Part shown: piece after piece, positions 1 through 9,407 of the stretch | Position numbering within the stretch: the first letter of the stretch is position 1 | How the letters are laid out: the number at the start of each line of letters is the position of its first letter | Assembly: GCF_036946495.1 (NCBI RefSeq) | Contig: NZ_JAQIIX010000002.1 | Coordinates: 2,046,001-2,110,000, forward strand | DNA from: Mycolicibacterium neoaurum | Lineage (GTDB): Bacteria; Actinomycetota; Actinomycetes; Mycobacteriales; Mycobacteriaceae | Length of the DNA: 64,000 nt | Reading direction: 5' to 3' | The notes under the pieces: generated by a model | The model's input: the letters and a program-made list of their open reading frames with translations, nothing else | Databases searched by the model: none | Told to the model about the DNA's origin: nothing | Made by a program: the position numbers and the translations under genes

Positions 1-743
1 GACAGCGACCCGTAGCTGTACCCGTCCACCAGCACCGAGGCCGGCCGAGCGCCCGCGATACCGGCGAAGTACAGCATCGGGATGAAGTGATCGGGCGTCG
101 GGACCGCGATCGGATAGTCGGGATGGTCACGTAGCCGCAGTACCTCGGCCGGATCGGTGGTGAGTATCTCCCGCGCCGCGGTATCGAACCGGGCTGCCCA
201 GTCGAATCCGGTGTCGGCGAAGCCGGAGTCCATCAGGCGCAGATTGTGCACGATGTTGCCGCTGCCGAGCACCAGGACCCCCGCATCGCGCAAGGGGGCC
301 AGCCGTGCACCGAGATTGAGGTGGTACTCCAGCGGTTGTTCGGCATTGATGGACAGCTGGACCACGGGGATGTCCGCCTCGGGGAAGGCGTGCACCAGGA
401 CCGACCAGGCACCGTGATCGATACCCCAGCTGTCCTCGTCGGCGCCCACCCAGGTGGGCTGGACGATCTCGGCGATCTCATCGACCAGCCCGGGTAAACC
501 CGGTGCGGGATAACGGATATCGAAGAGTTCACGGGGGAACCCGTAGAAGTCGTGGATGGTGCGGGGCCAGGACATCGCGGTGACGGCCGTGGCGTTGATG
601 TACCAGTGCGCGCTGATGACCAGGATGGCCCGCGGCCGGGGAGATGACCGGCCGAACGCCCGCCATGCGGCGGTGTACGGGTTGTCATCGACGGCGTTCA
701 TCGGGCTGCCGTGCCCGATGAACGCGGCGGGCATGGCGTTCAT
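1..743 (-). CDS. 4,5-DOPA dioxygenase extradiol-like protein (LigB family), 3' end outside window
   Basis: Non-haem metal dioxygenase of the YgiD/LigB class III extradiol family, expected to cleave catechol rings such as L-DOPA; a cytosolic monomer in known members. The start [17 protein letters not shown] and the motifs SAHWY, DHGAW and PTPDHF supply the expected metal and substrate histidines (H11, H46, H110 and a later His). 247 codons are visible and the family is about 260 aa, so only roughly a dozen C-terminal residues are missing. It is divergent from the iron-box-controlled ferredoxin reductase. The family is clear from motifs; the true substrate is unknown. Confidence 0.88.
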   Translation of the reverse strand, partial: MNAMPAAFIGHGSPMNAVDDNPYTAAWRAFGRSSPRPRAILVISAHWYINATAVTAMSWPRTIHDFYGFPRELFDIRYPAPGLPGLVDEIAEIVQPTWVGADEDSWGIDHGAWSVLVHAFPEADIPVVQLSINAEQPLEYHLNLGARLAPLRDAGVLVLGSGNIVHNLRLMDSGFADTGFDWAARFDTAAREILTTDPAEVLRLRDHPDYPIAVPTPDHFIPMLYFAGIAGARPASVLVDGYSYGSL

Positions 744-810
744 GAGTCGACGCTACCGCCGGACTGCCGGGCCCGCCCTGACTGTGTGACCGAGGTCTCG
801 GAGGTAGGCC

Positions 811-838
811 TTGCGGTACGCACGTACCAAGTTAGGGT
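811..838 (+). promoter_or_regulatory. Putative promoter of the ferredoxin reductase gene
   Basis: TTGCGG (811-816) and TAGGGT (833-838) with a 16-bp spacer form a credible SigA-type promoter. The -10 overlaps the iron box, the usual geometry for repression. Inferred from sequence only. Confidence 0.5.
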
Positions 839-850
839 CACCTTACCTAC
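832..850 (+). promoter_or_regulatory. Candidate IdeR/DtxR iron box
   Basis: TTAGGGTCACCTTACCTAC matches about 15 of 19 positions of the mycobacterial IdeR consensus (TTAGGTTAGSCTWWCCTWA). It lies 20 bp upstream of the reductase ATG and over its predicted -10, so iron-loaded IdeR would be expected to repress the gene. Confidence 0.65.
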
Positions 851-869
851 GATTGGAAGTGAGGTCCCG

Positions 870-2210
870 ATGCGGAAGATCCGTGTGGCGGTCATCGGAG
901 CCGGCCCGGCAGGCATCTACGCCTCCGACATTCTGACCAGCGAGTACCCAGATGCTCGGGTCGATCTGTTCGATCGGCTGCCCGCGCCGTACGGACTGGT
1001 CCGCTACGGCGTGGCTCCCGACCACCCGCGCATCAAGGAGATCATCAAGGCGCTGCGCCGCGTGCTCTCTCGTGACGAGATCCGGTTCATCGGCAACGTG
1101 CACTACGGCACCGACCTCTCGCTGGCGGACCTGCGCAGTCACTACGACGCGGTCATCTTCTCCACCGGCGCCCGCCACGACCGACCGCTGGACATCCCCG
1201 GTATCGACCTGCCGGGCAGCCATGGCGCGGCGGACTTCGTCTCCTGGTACGACGGGCATCCGGACGTGCCGCGGGACTGGCCGCTGCAGGCCCGCGAGGT
1301 CGCGGTCCTCGGCGCGGGCAATGTGGCCCTCGATATCGCCAGGTTGCTGGCCAAACCTGCCGACGAACAGCTCGGCACGGAGATCCCCGGCAACGTCTAC
1401 GCCGGGCTCGCGCTCAACCAAGCCACCGATGTCCACGTCTTTGCCCGGCGCGGCCCGGCCCAGATCAAGTTCTCGCCCATGGAATTTCGTGAACTCTCGC
1501 ACTCGCCGAGCGTCGACGTCATCGTGCACCCCGAGGGCTTCGAGATCGACGAGGCGAGCCAGAAGGCCATCAACTCGAGTAAGTCGACCAAGCTCGTCGT
1601 CGACACCATGATGAAGTACATGGACCGGGAACCGACCGGCGCTCCGCACCGCATCCACATCCATCTGTGCCAGTCTCCCGTCGCGGTACTGGGCACCGAG
1701 CGGGTCGAGGGACTGCGCACCGAACGCACCGAACTCATCGGTGACGGCACTGTCCGTGGCACCGGCGAATTCACCGATTGGCCCGTGCAGGCCGTCTACC
1801 GTGCGGTGGGTTACCTGTCCTCGCACCTGGCCGATCTGCCGTTCGATCATCACGCAGGGGTGATTCCCAACGATGCAGGCCGAGTTCTCGACGCCGACTG
1901 GATGGTGGTCGCCGCCACCTATGTCACCGGATGGATCAAGCGCGGACCGATCGGACTCATCGGGCACACGAAATCGGATGCGGCCGAGACTGTTTCCAGC
2001 TTGCTTGCCGACCTTCCCGCCATCCCGCCGCCCGCCGTCACCGACCCCGAGGCCATTCTCGAGGTCTTGGCTGGCAGGGGTGTGGATTACACCACCTGGG
2101 CCGAATGGGAACGCCTCGACGCCCACGAGATCGCCCTGGGCGCCGAGCAGGGCCGCGAACGCGTCAAGGTCGTGTCGCGCGAGGACATGATCGCGGCGGG
2201 GCGCGGCTGA
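870..2210 (+). CDS. FprA-like NADPH:ferredoxin reductase (adrenodoxin reductase family)
   Basis: FAD enzyme passing electrons from NADPH to ferredoxins. It is 446 aa, like M. tuberculosis FprA (about 456 aa), and lacks the ferredoxin domain that FprB carries. An FAD Rossmann motif (VAVIGAGPAGIYA) starts at residue 7. An NADP motif (GAGNVALDIARLL), GLVRYGVAPDHP and the C-terminal GWIKRGPIGLIGHTK are all diagnostic. I chose the ATG preceded by GAGG (861-864); the frame is open further upstream but would read through the promoter. The iron box implies induction under iron starvation, perhaps to power siderophore-iron reduction or Fe-S repair (inference). Confidence 0.9.
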   Translation: MRKIRVAVIGAGPAGIYASDILTSEYPDARVDLFDRLPAPYGLVRYGVAPDHPRIKEIIKALRRVLSRDEIRFIGNVHYGTDLSLADLRSHYDAVIFSTGARHDRPLDIPGIDLPGSHGAADFVSWYDGHPDVPRDWPLQAREVAVLGAGNVALDIARLLAKPADEQLGTEIPGNVYAGLALNQATDVHVFARRGPAQIKFSPMEFRELSHSPSVDVIVHPEGFEIDEASQKAINSSKSTKLVVDTMMKYMDREPTGAPHRIHIHLCQSPVAVLGTERVEGLRTERTELIGDGTVRGTGEFTDWPVQAVYRAVGYLSSHLADLPFDHHAGVIPNDAGRVLDADWMVVAATYVTGWIKRGPIGLIGHTKSDAAETVSSLLADLPAIPPPAVTDPEAILEVLAGRGVDYTTWAEWERLDAHEIALGAEQGRERVKVVSREDMIAAGRG

Positions 2211-2225
2211 CCTCGCGCCGTAGCC

Positions 2226-2984
2226 TCAGCCGCCGAGGTAGGCGTCCGCCCAGGCACCGATGATCCGGCCGGCACGCTTGGCCTGGCCGGGGCCGGTCAA
2301 CAGGTGCTCGGAGCCCTCAAGGGAGACGAAGCTGCGCGGATGGCGGGCGGTCTGGAAGATATCGCTGGCGTTTTGGATGCCGACGGTGTTGTCGGTCGGG
2401 GAGTGCAGGATCAACAGCGGCAGCTTCAGGTCGCGGATCTTGTCGCGTAGATCGGCGCGCCGGACGTCCTCGACGAAGGCCCGCTTGAGGGTCAGGGTCT
2501 TGCCGCCGACCATCCACTGCCCGCTGCCCTCGGCGAACACCTGCTCCAGGCAGGCGTCGTACTGATGCTCGACATGGGTGGGATCGAACGGTGCGCCGAC
2601 GGTCACCACGGCGCGCACTCCGGGGCAGTCCCGGGCCGCGGCGATGGCGGCGGCCCCACCCCAGGAGTGGCCCACCAGCAGGTCGGCAGGGGTGCCCCGG
2701 TCGGCCATGAAACGACAGGCCTCGATCAAATCGTGCACCTTGACGGTGAACGAGCCGTCGCCCCAGTCGCCCCGCGAACCGCCCAGCCCGAGAGCGTCGA
2801 ACCGCAACATGCCGATGCCGTCGGCGGCCAGTTGTTTGCAGATCCGAGCCGCCGCCGGGGAGTCCTTACCGAGGGTGAACCCGTGCGAGAACACCCCCCA
2901 ACCGCGCACCGGCCCCTCGGGCAGGTCGATGATCCCGGCCAGCTCCGGACCCGTCGCGCTGGGGAAGATGCAGCGTTGCGCCAT
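2226..2984 (-). CDS. Alpha/beta hydrolase (serine hydrolase)
   Basis: Compact 252-aa alpha/beta hydrolase with a full triad by motif: nucleophile S107 in GHSWGG, acid D198 in SPTDNTVG and H227 in EGSEHLL. HGF near residue 34 is the oxyanion-loop type motif. No signal peptide or membrane segment is visible, so it is probably a cytosolic esterase or acyl hydrolase; substrate unknown. It is convergent with the reductase (15-bp gap) and divergent from the MTHFR gene. Confidence 0.85.
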   Translation of the reverse strand: MAQRCIFPSATGPELAGIIDLPEGPVRGWGVFSHGFTLGKDSPAAARICKQLAADGIGMLRFDALGLGGSRGDWGDGSFTVKVHDLIEACRFMADRGTPADLLVGHSWGGAAAIAAARDCPGVRAVVTVGAPFDPTHVEHQYDACLEQVFAEGSGQWMVGGKTLTLKRAFVEDVRRADLRDKIRDLKLPLLILHSPTDNTVGIQNASDIFQTARHPRSFVSLEGSEHLLTGPGQAKRAGRIIGAWADAYLGG

Positions 2985-3018
2985 GGGTGGAGGTGTATCA
3001 CGTCGGCACCGCGCCGTT

Positions 3019-3024
3019 TAGGGT
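3019..3024 (+). promoter_or_regulatory. -10 element of leaderless MTHFR transcript
   Basis: TAGGGT followed by 7 nt and then the GTG start, with no Shine-Dalgarno sequence. This is typical of mycobacterial leaderless mRNAs and supports the GTG at 3032 over longer starts. Confidence 0.55.
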
Positions 3025-3031
3025 GGCGGTC

Positions 3032-3934
3032 GTGCCGCTTCACACCATCGCACTCGAACTCGTCCCACCGAACGTGGAACGGGGTGCGCAGTACGCCGTC
3101 GACGAGGCGGCCAAGGTGCGGGCGCTCTCGGCCGAGTCGGGTGTGTCCATCGGACACATCATGATTCCCGGCATGATCGACGAGGACGACGACCGTCCCG
3201 TCGAGATGAAACCCAAGATGGACGTGCTCGAGTACTGGTCGCTGATCCGGCCCGAACTGCCCGAGGCGCGTGGACTGTGTACCCAGGTGACGTCCTTCCT
3301 CGACGAGAGCGCGCTGCGCGGCCGGCTCACCGAGCTGAACGCGGCGAACTTCGACGGCATCGCGTTCGTCGGTGTGCCGCGCACCCTCAAAGACGGTGAG
3401 GGTGGTGGCGTCGCCCCCACCGATGCGCTGTCCACCTTCGCTTCGTTGGTACCCAATCGCGGTGTGATCCTCATCCCGACCCGCGATGGTGAGCAAGGTC
3501 GGTTCACGTTCAAGCTGGACCAGGGCGCGACCTACGGCATGACCCAGCTGCTGTACTCCGATGCCATCGTGGGCTTCCTCACCGAGTTCGCCGCGACCAC
3601 CGATCATCGCCCCGAGATCCTGCTGTCCTTTGGTTTCGTGCCGCAGCTGGAGTCCAAGGTCGGCCTGATCAACTGGCTGATCCAGGACCCCGGTAACGCC
3701 GCCGTGGCCGCCGAGCAGGAGTTCGTGACCCGGATCGCCGGGCTGGATCCGGCCGAGAAACGCCGTGAGATGCTCGATCTGTACAAGCGGGTCATCGACG
3801 GTGTCGGTGCGCTCGGCTTCCCGCTCAGCGTGCACTTCGAGGCGGCCTACGGTCCGTCGCGGCCGGCCTTCGAGACCTTCGCTGCGATGCTCGACTACTG
3901 GTCGCCGGCGAGTTCCAGCTCGAACGCCGGATAG
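3032..3934 (+). CDS. Mycobacterial-type methylenetetrahydrofolate reductase
   Basis: 300-aa member of the non-canonical MTHFR family described in mycobacteria (Rv2172c and MSMEG_6596/6649 type). It converts 5,10-methylene-THF to 5-methyl-THF for methionine synthesis in organisms lacking a typical MetF. Diagnostic stretches are LHTIALELVPPN, MIPGMIDEDDDRP, RGLCTQVTSF, GVAPTDAL, LIPTRDGEQGRF and LSFGFVPQLE. The GTG start, seven bases after a TAGGGT box, gives the family length. The last 40 bp overlap the convergent hypothetical gene. Confidence 0.85.
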   Translation: MPLHTIALELVPPNVERGAQYAVDEAAKVRALSAESGVSIGHIMIPGMIDEDDDRPVEMKPKMDVLEYWSLIRPELPEARGLCTQVTSFLDESALRGRLTELNAANFDGIAFVGVPRTLKDGEGGGVAPTDALSTFASLVPNRGVILIPTRDGEQGRFTFKLDQGATYGMTQLLYSDAIVGFLTEFAATTDHRPEILLSFGFVPQLESKVGLINWLIQDPGNAAVAAEQEFVTRIAGLDPAEKRREMLDLYKRVIDGVGALGFPLSVHFEAAYGPSRPAFETFAAMLDYWSPASSSSNAG

Positions 3935-4344
3935 TCGTCGAGCATCCGCCGCAGCGCCGCCTCGAACTGCCACATCGAGGACAGGTCGTGGTTCAACCGG
4001 CAGTCCACCGCGGCGGGCGATCCCGGCGGCGGGTCATCGTGCACCCGGTCGGCGACGGTGTCGAACAGACTGTGTGGGACCGCCAGGTAATGCCAGGGGT
4101 CGTGGTGCGGAGCGGTCAGCGTCGCCGCGACCAGCAGCCCGTGGCCGGTCGCGATGACGTGGGCGGCGGCGACGCGCACCGGACGGTGCGTCTCGGACAC
4201 TGCCCATTCGGCAGCAGCTGCCCGGCTCTGCAGGACGTGTAACCGGACATCGTCGGTCAGCAGGGCGGGGAACTCGGAGCGGGTGATCAGCGGGTAGTCC
4301 TCGCCGAGACAATCGCTCAGCAGGGCGGTGAAGTAATCGGCCAT
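3895..4344 (-). CDS. Conserved hypothetical protein
   Basis: 149-aa soluble, acidic protein that I do not recognise. The start is supported by GGGAGG six bases before ATG. It has no signal peptide or TM segment and is rich in His, Asp and Trp (TAPHHDPWHYLAV, NHDLSSMWQFEAALRRML). The last 40 bp overlap the 3' end of the convergent MTHFR gene. An antisense shadow is possible, but the ribosome binding site and codon usage favour a real gene. Confidence 0.6.
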   Translation of the reverse strand: MADYFTALLSDCLGEDYPLITRSEFPALLTDDVRLHVLQSRAAAAEWAVSETHRPVRVAAAHVIATGHGLLVAATLTAPHHDPWHYLAVPHSLFDTVADRVHDDPPPGSPAAVDCRLNHDLSSMWQFEAALRRMLDDYPAFELELAGDQ

Positions 4345-4422
4345 GTCGGCCTCCCGGTCTCTCGTACTTCCGTGGTCGCCGACCTCGAGCGTGCACCCGG
4401 ACGACGGCGATGGTCAACCGCC

Positions 4423-4428
4423 TATCCT
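4423..4428 (+). promoter_or_regulatory. -10 element of leaderless hrpA
   Basis: TATCCT ends 7 nt before the ATG of hrpA with no ribosome binding site between them, indicating leaderless transcription and fixing the start. Confidence 0.5.
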
Positions 4429-4435
4429 TGGGTAA

Positions 4436-7400
4436 ATGTCCGTCCGTGAGCTCTACGCCCGTCTGGACGGTCTGACCTACCGCGACGCCTCCCGGTTGGG
4501 GCGTCGGCTCAAGGGCCTGCGCGGCGACCCACCGGAGTCGCTGCTCGAACAGTTCGCCGCGGCCGAGGCCCTGGTGGCGACCCGGGCGTCCGCGGTACCG
4601 CAGATCAACTACCCGGATCTGCCCGTCTCGGACAGCCGCGAGGAGCTGGCGAAGGCGATCAGCGAGAACCAGGTGGTGGTGGTGGCCGGGGCCACCGGGT
4701 CGGGCAAGACGACCCAGCTGCCCAAGATCTGTCTGGAGCTCGGCCGCGGGATCCGCGGCACCATCGGGCACACTCAGCCCCGTCGGCTGGCCGCGCGTAC
4801 GGTCGCACAACGCATCGCCGACGAACTGGGCACCCCGCTCGGGTCCACGGTGGGTTACACGGTGCGGTTCACCGATCAGGCCAGTGACTCCACGCTGATC
4901 AAGTTGATGACCGACGGAATCCTGCTCGCCGAGATCCAGCGGGACCGCCGGCTGTTGCGCTACGACACGCTGATCCTCGACGAGGCCCACGAGCGCAGCC
5001 TCAACATCGACTTCCTGCTCGGCTATCTGCGCGAGCTGCTGCCGCGCCGCCCGGATCTGAAGGTCATCGTCACGTCGGCCACCATCGCGCCGGGACGGTT
5101 CGCGGAACACTTCGCGATCGACGGGGTGGCGGCCCCCATCGTCGAGGTGTCGGGGCGGACCTACCCGGTGGAGATCCGGTACCGGCCGCTGGAGGTGCCG
5201 ATCGGCCGCGACGAGGACGCAGACGACTCGGCCGATCCCGACGATCCCGATCACGAGATCGTGCGCACCGAGATGCGCGACGTCGGTGAGGCCATCGTCG
5301 ATGCGGTCCGCGAGTTGGAGTCCGAACCCCCCGGCGACGTGCTGGTGTTCCTGTCCGGGGAACGCGAGATCCGTGACACCTTCGACTCACTCAAGGACCT
5401 GCCGAATACCGAGGTGTTGCCGCTGTATGCCCGGCTGCCTACCGCCGAACAGCAGAAGGTGTTCACCCCCAGCCGTTCTGGCCGACGAATCGTGCTGGCC
5501 ACCAACGTTGCCGAGACCTCGCTGACGGTGCCCGGGATCCGGTATGTGGTCGACCCGGGAACGGCCCGCATCTCGCGCTACAGCCGGCGCACCAAGGTGC
5601 AGCGCCTGCCCATCGAACCGATATCGCAGGCCTCGGCGGATCAGCGGGCGGGCCGGTCGGGCCGCACCGCGCCAGGCGTGTGCATCCGGCTGTATTCGGA
5701 GGCCGATTACGCAGCACGGCCCCGCTACACCGATCCGGAGATCCTGCGCACCAATCTGGCCGCGGTGATCCTGCAGATGTCGGCACTCAAACTCGGTGAT
5801 GTGCAGGACTTTCCGTTCCTGGACCCGCCGGACGCACGCAGCGTCCGTGACGGCGTGCAGCTGTTGCAGGAACTCGGTGCCTTCGACACCTCGGGCGCAC
5901 TCACCGAAACAGGGCGGCGGCTGGCGAGGTTGCCACTGGACCCGCGCATCGGCCGGATGATCCTTGCCGCGCACGACGAGAACTGCGTGCGCGAGGTGTT
6001 GGTGATCGCCGCCGCGCTGTCCATCCCGGACCCGCGTGAGCGCCCGGCGGACCGGGAAGAGGCGGCGCGGCAGAAGCACGCCCGCTTCGCCGACGAACAC
6101 TCGGATTTCGTGTCCTATCTGAACCTGTGGCGGTATCTGCGGGAGCAGCGCAAGGAGCGGTCCGGCAGCGCATTCCGCCGGATGTGTCGCGAGGAGTTCC
6201 TGCACTACCTACGGATCAGGGAATGGCAGGATCTGGCCGGACAGCTGCGCAGCATCGCCGGCGATCTGGGCATCCGGGAGGTATCCGAGGATGCCGACCC
6301 GACTCGTATCCATGCCGCATTGACCGCCGGGTTGTTGTCCCACATCGGATTACGCGAAGGTGATGGTCGCGACTACCAGGGGGCCCGAAACACCAAGTTC
6401 GTGCTGGCGCCGGGTTCGGTACTGACCCGCAAGCCCCCGCGCTGGATCGTCGTCGCCGATCTGGTCGAGACCAGCAGGCTCTTCGGTCGGACGGCGGCCC
6501 GTATCGACCCCGACTCGATCGAACGGGTCGCCGGGCACCTGGTGGCGCGCACCTACAGCGAACCGCACTGGGACGCCCGCCGTGGCGCGGTGATGGCCTT
6601 CGAACGCGTCACCCTGTACGGATTGCCGCTGGTACCGCGCCGGTCCGTCGGATACGGCCGGATCGACCCGGAAGTCTCACGGGAACTGTTCATCCGCCAT
6701 GCCCTCGTCGAAGGTGACTGGCAGACCCGGCATCACTTCTTCCGGGACAACGCCCGACTACGCGCCGAACTCGAGGAGGTCGAGGAACGGGCGCGGCGCC
6801 GCGATCTGCTGATCGGCGATGACGAACTGTTCGCCCTCTACGACGCCCGGATACCGCCGGAGGCGGTCTCGGCCAGGCACTTCGACGCCTGGTGGAAGAA
6901 GCAGCGGCACAAGACACCGGATCTGCTGACCTTCACCCGAGACGAATTGCTGCGCACCGAGCAGTCCGACGAGCATCCCGACACGTGGCGTACCGAGGAT
7001 CTGGCCCTTCCGCTGACCTATCGCTTCGAGCCGGGCGCCGCGGACGACGGTGTGACGGTGCACATCCCGGTGGAAGTGCTGACCCGCATCGGTGGTGACG
7101 GGTTCGCCTGGCAGGTGCCCGCATTGCGCGAGGAGCTGGTGACCGCGCTGATCAAGTCGCTGCCCAAGGATCTGCGCCGCAACTTCGTTCCGGCGCCGGA
7201 CACCGCCAGGGCGATCCTGGACGATATGCACCCCGAGAACGGGTCGCTGTTGACCGAGATCGCCAGGGAACTGCGCAGGCGTACTGGCGTCGTGGTGCCG
7301 GCGGAGGCCTTCGACGTGGCCAAAGTGCCCGCCCACCTGCGGGTCACCTTCGCCGTGGAGGCCGCCGACGGTGCCGAGGTGGCGCGCGGCAAAGACCTTG

Positions 7401-8329
7401 CCGCGCTACAGGATCGGTTGGCCGCACCGGTTCAGCGGGCGGTCGCCCGCGCGGTCGCGGGCTCGTGGGAGCGCAGTGGCCTCACCGGTTGGCCTGCCGA
7501 TCTCGACGAGCTGCCGCGCAGTGTGGAGCAGGCCAGCGGCGGGCACACCGTGCGTGGGTTCCCGGCCTTCGTCGACTCGGGAACCGCCGTGGATGTGAAG
7601 GTCTTTGCGTTGGCGGCCGAGCAGGCCGCCGTGATGCGTCCAGGTCTGCGCCGGCTGGTGCGGCTGTCTGTGCCCTCGCCGGTCAAGCCCGTCGAGCGTG
7701 GACTGGACATGCGCGCCCGATTGACGCTGAATACCAGCCCCGACGGGCCGCTGGCCGCGTTGCTCGACGATTGCGCCGATGCCGCGGTGGACGTATTCGC
7801 CCGCGAATTGGTATGGACAAGAAGAGATTTCGAGGCGCTGACGGCGCGGGTCGGGAAGTCGCTGGCCACCACGACGATGGATGTCGCGCGACGGGTCGAG
7901 AAGGTGCTGGCCGCCGCGCACGAGGCGCAGGTGTCCATCCCCGACAAGCCCGTGCAAGCCCAGGTCGATGCGGTCACCGATGTCCGCGCACAGTTGGATC
8001 GTCTGCTGCCCAAGGGTTTCGTGACGCTGACCGGTGTGACCAAGTTGGCTGACCTCACCCGTTACCTGCTGGCCATCGGCCGGCGGATGGAACGGCTGCC
8101 GCATGCTCTGGTGGCAGACCGGGATCGGATGGACCGGGTGCACGCCGTCGAGGATGCCTACGATGACTTGCTGTGCAGCCTGTCCCCGTCCCGTGCTGCC
8201 GGCCAGGATGTCATCGATATCGGTTGGCAGATCGAGGAATTGCGGGTGAGCCTGTGGGCTCAACAGCTGGGGACGCCGCGGCCGGTCAGCGAACAGCGGA
8301 TCTACAAGGCCATCGGGGCGATCCGGTAG
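4436..8329 (+). CDS. hrpA: ATP-dependent RNA helicase HrpA (DEAH box)
   Basis: 1297-aa DEAH-box helicase that remodels RNA or RNP complexes; in other bacteria HrpA acts on mRNA and stalled or collided ribosomes. Order: short N-terminal region; RecA1 with Walker A GATGSGKTT (85-93), DEAH (182-185) and SAT (214-216); RecA2 with QRAGRSGR near 400; then winged-helix/ratchet, OB region and the long C-terminal DUF3418 half typical of HrpA rather than HrpB. Full family length with no frameshift. Monocistronic. Confidence 0.95.
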   Translation: MSVRELYARLDGLTYRDASRLGRRLKGLRGDPPESLLEQFAAAEALVATRASAVPQINYPDLPVSDSREELAKAISENQVVVVAGATGSGKTTQLPKICLELGRGIRGTIGHTQPRRLAARTVAQRIADELGTPLGSTVGYTVRFTDQASDSTLIKLMTDGILLAEIQRDRRLLRYDTLILDEAHERSLNIDFLLGYLRELLPRRPDLKVIVTSATIAPGRFAEHFAIDGVAAPIVEVSGRTYPVEIRYRPLEVPIGRDEDADDSADPDDPDHEIVRTEMRDVGEAIVDAVRELESEPPGDVLVFLSGEREIRDTFDSLKDLPNTEVLPLYARLPTAEQQKVFTPSRSGRRIVLATNVAETSLTVPGIRYVVDPGTARISRYSRRTKVQRLPIEPISQASADQRAGRSGRTAPGVCIRLYSEADYAARPRYTDPEILRTNLAAVILQMSALKLGDVQDFPFLDPPDARSVRDGVQLLQELGAFDTSGALTETGRRLARLPLDPRIGRMILAAHDENCVREVLVIAAALSIPDPRERPADREEAARQKHARFADEHSDFVSYLNLWRYLREQRKERSGSAFRRMCREEFLHYLRIREWQDLAGQLRSIAGDLGIREVSEDADPTRIHAALTAGLLSHIGLREGDGRDYQGARNTKFVLAPGSVLTRKPPRWIVVADLVETSRLFGRTAARIDPDSIERVAGHLVARTYSEPHWDARRGAVMAFERVTLYGLPLVPRRSVGYGRIDPEVSRELFIRHALVEGDWQTRHHFFRDNARLRAELEEVEERARRRDLLIGDDELFALYDARIPPEAVSARHFDAWWKKQRHKTPDLLTFTRDELLRTEQSDEHPDTWRTEDLALPLTYRFEPGAADDGVTVHIPVEVLTRIGGDGFAWQVPALREELVTALIKSLPKDLRRNFVPAPDTARAILDDMHPENGSLLTEIARELRRRTGVVVPAEAFDVAKVPAHLRVTFAVEAADGAEVARGKDLAALQDRLAAPVQRAVARAVAGSWERSGLTGWPADLDELPRSVEQASGGHTVRGFPAFVDSGTAVDVKVFALAAEQAAVMRPGLRRLVRLSVPSPVKPVERGLDMRARLTLNTSPDGPLAALLDDCADAAVDVFARELVWTRRDFEALTARVGKSLATTTMDVARRVEKVLAAAHEAQVSIPDKPVQAQVDAVTDVRAQLDRLLPKGFVTLTGVTKLADLTRYLLAIGRRMERLPHALVADRDRMDRVHAVEDAYDDLLCSLSPSRAAGQDVIDIGWQIEELRVSLWAQQLGTPRPVSEQRIYKAIGAIR

Positions 8330-8555
8330 CGGTGACTACCGCGTAGCGCGTCGGGTTGTTCTATTGCCGCACCTGGTGCTATTTGCATTTATGCGAATTC
8401 TTGCACCGAATAGTTAAATAGAATAAACGGATATTGCTATCAAAACGTGTTGAATATGTGCACGGAATTTCAAATGCAGAGGGTTATCTTTTCTTCGTTC
8501 CGCCACGGCGTTGCTTTCCGGCCACGCCGTAACCCTCACCTCATGGGAGAAAGTA
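8330..8555. other. AT-rich intergenic region upstream of secreted protein gene
   Basis: 226 bp without a convincing gene. The middle (about 8380-8500) is far richer in A+T than the flanks. A weak hairpin (CGGTAG / CTACCG, 8324-8341) follows hrpA. It probably holds the promoter of the next gene and is a candidate Lsr2-type silencing site (inference). Confidence 0.5.
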
Positions 8556-9170
8556 ATGCGATCGAATACGTCCACGATGCTTCGCGTCGGCGCGGTGACT
8601 CCGATGGCGCTCGCTGCGGCCATGTGTTTCGCCGGAGTCGCGAACGCGGCCACCAGCGTCAACTGGAGTTGCCAGGGCACCGTCCTCGGTGTTTCCCAGA
8701 CCTCCAGCATGAACACCTCGGTCGACGGTACCGCGCCGGCTTCGGTTACTGCGGGCTCTCCCGTGACCATCATCCTCACTCCGGGCTCGTCGAGCGTTCC
8801 GTCGTCGGCCTCCGGTTTCACGGTGACGAACATCAGCAATCTGAAGATGATCATCCCGGTCCCGGCCAACTCGACATTCGTCTCCACCAGCACATCTGGC
8901 GGAACTGTGTCCGGCTCGGCGGCGTTGGTGGGCTCTGATGTGGTGCTCACCGTTCCCGGACCGATCAGCGGTGGCAGCAGCTTCACGCCACCCGCGGTGA
9001 CCATCAACCTCACGGCCAATGCGCCCGGAACGATCACCAGCAAGTACGCCGGCACGAGCTACTCCAGTCCCGGCATGACCATGACCACCCGGGTGTCACC
9101 CGGTATCAACGTTGCGACGTCGTGCTATCCGAATCCGTCGCCGACGCTCACCACCACCAACGTCACCTGA
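8556..9170 (+). CDS. Secreted Ser/Thr-rich beta-sandwich protein, unknown function
   Basis: 204-aa exported protein. A Sec signal peptide with hydrophobic core MALAAAMCFAGVANA is probably cut after residue 31. The mature part is Ser/Thr/Val/Gly-rich with alternating beta-type segments and just two cysteines (C39 and about C190), which could close one disulfide. It resembles actinobacterial secreted proteins of the DUF6801 type, but I cannot confirm the family. Start chosen at the ATG behind GGGAGAAAG; the longer frame has no ribosome binding site. It is flanked by an AT-rich promoter region and a strong terminator. Confidence 0.75.
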   Translation: MRSNTSTMLRVGAVTPMALAAAMCFAGVANAATSVNWSCQGTVLGVSQTSSMNTSVDGTAPASVTAGSPVTIILTPGSSSVPSSASGFTVTNISNLKMIIPVPANSTFVSTSTSGGTVSGSAALVGSDVVLTVPGPISGGSSFTPPAVTINLTANAPGTITSKYAGTSYSSPGMTMTTRVSPGINVATSCYPNPSPTLTTTNVT

Positions 9171-9206
9171 GCGTATCGCCGCGCTCGCGCATGACATGAA
9201 AAATGT

Positions 9207-9248
9207 CCGATAGCCCTCGGTGGGGCGAATCCCACCGAGGGTTATCGG
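9207..9248 (+). terminator. Strong intrinsic terminator hairpin
   Basis: 18-bp stem (9207-9224 with 9231-9248, one G-T pair) and a 6-nt loop, 36 bp after the stop of the secreted-protein gene. There is no U-tract, as is usual in mycobacteria. Confidence 0.8.
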
Positions 9249-9407
9249 CATTCCGCCATTCGCATCTCATCACTATTTCCCGACCTCGATTCCCGATCGA
9301 TTGATCCGGTGTTCCGGGTGCCGGCCGGGTCAGTCGATAATGCGTCGGCGTCGACCCGCAGGCGCCGGTTCGATGCGAGAATTCCTGGCCCCGGTATACA
9401 AACGAAT

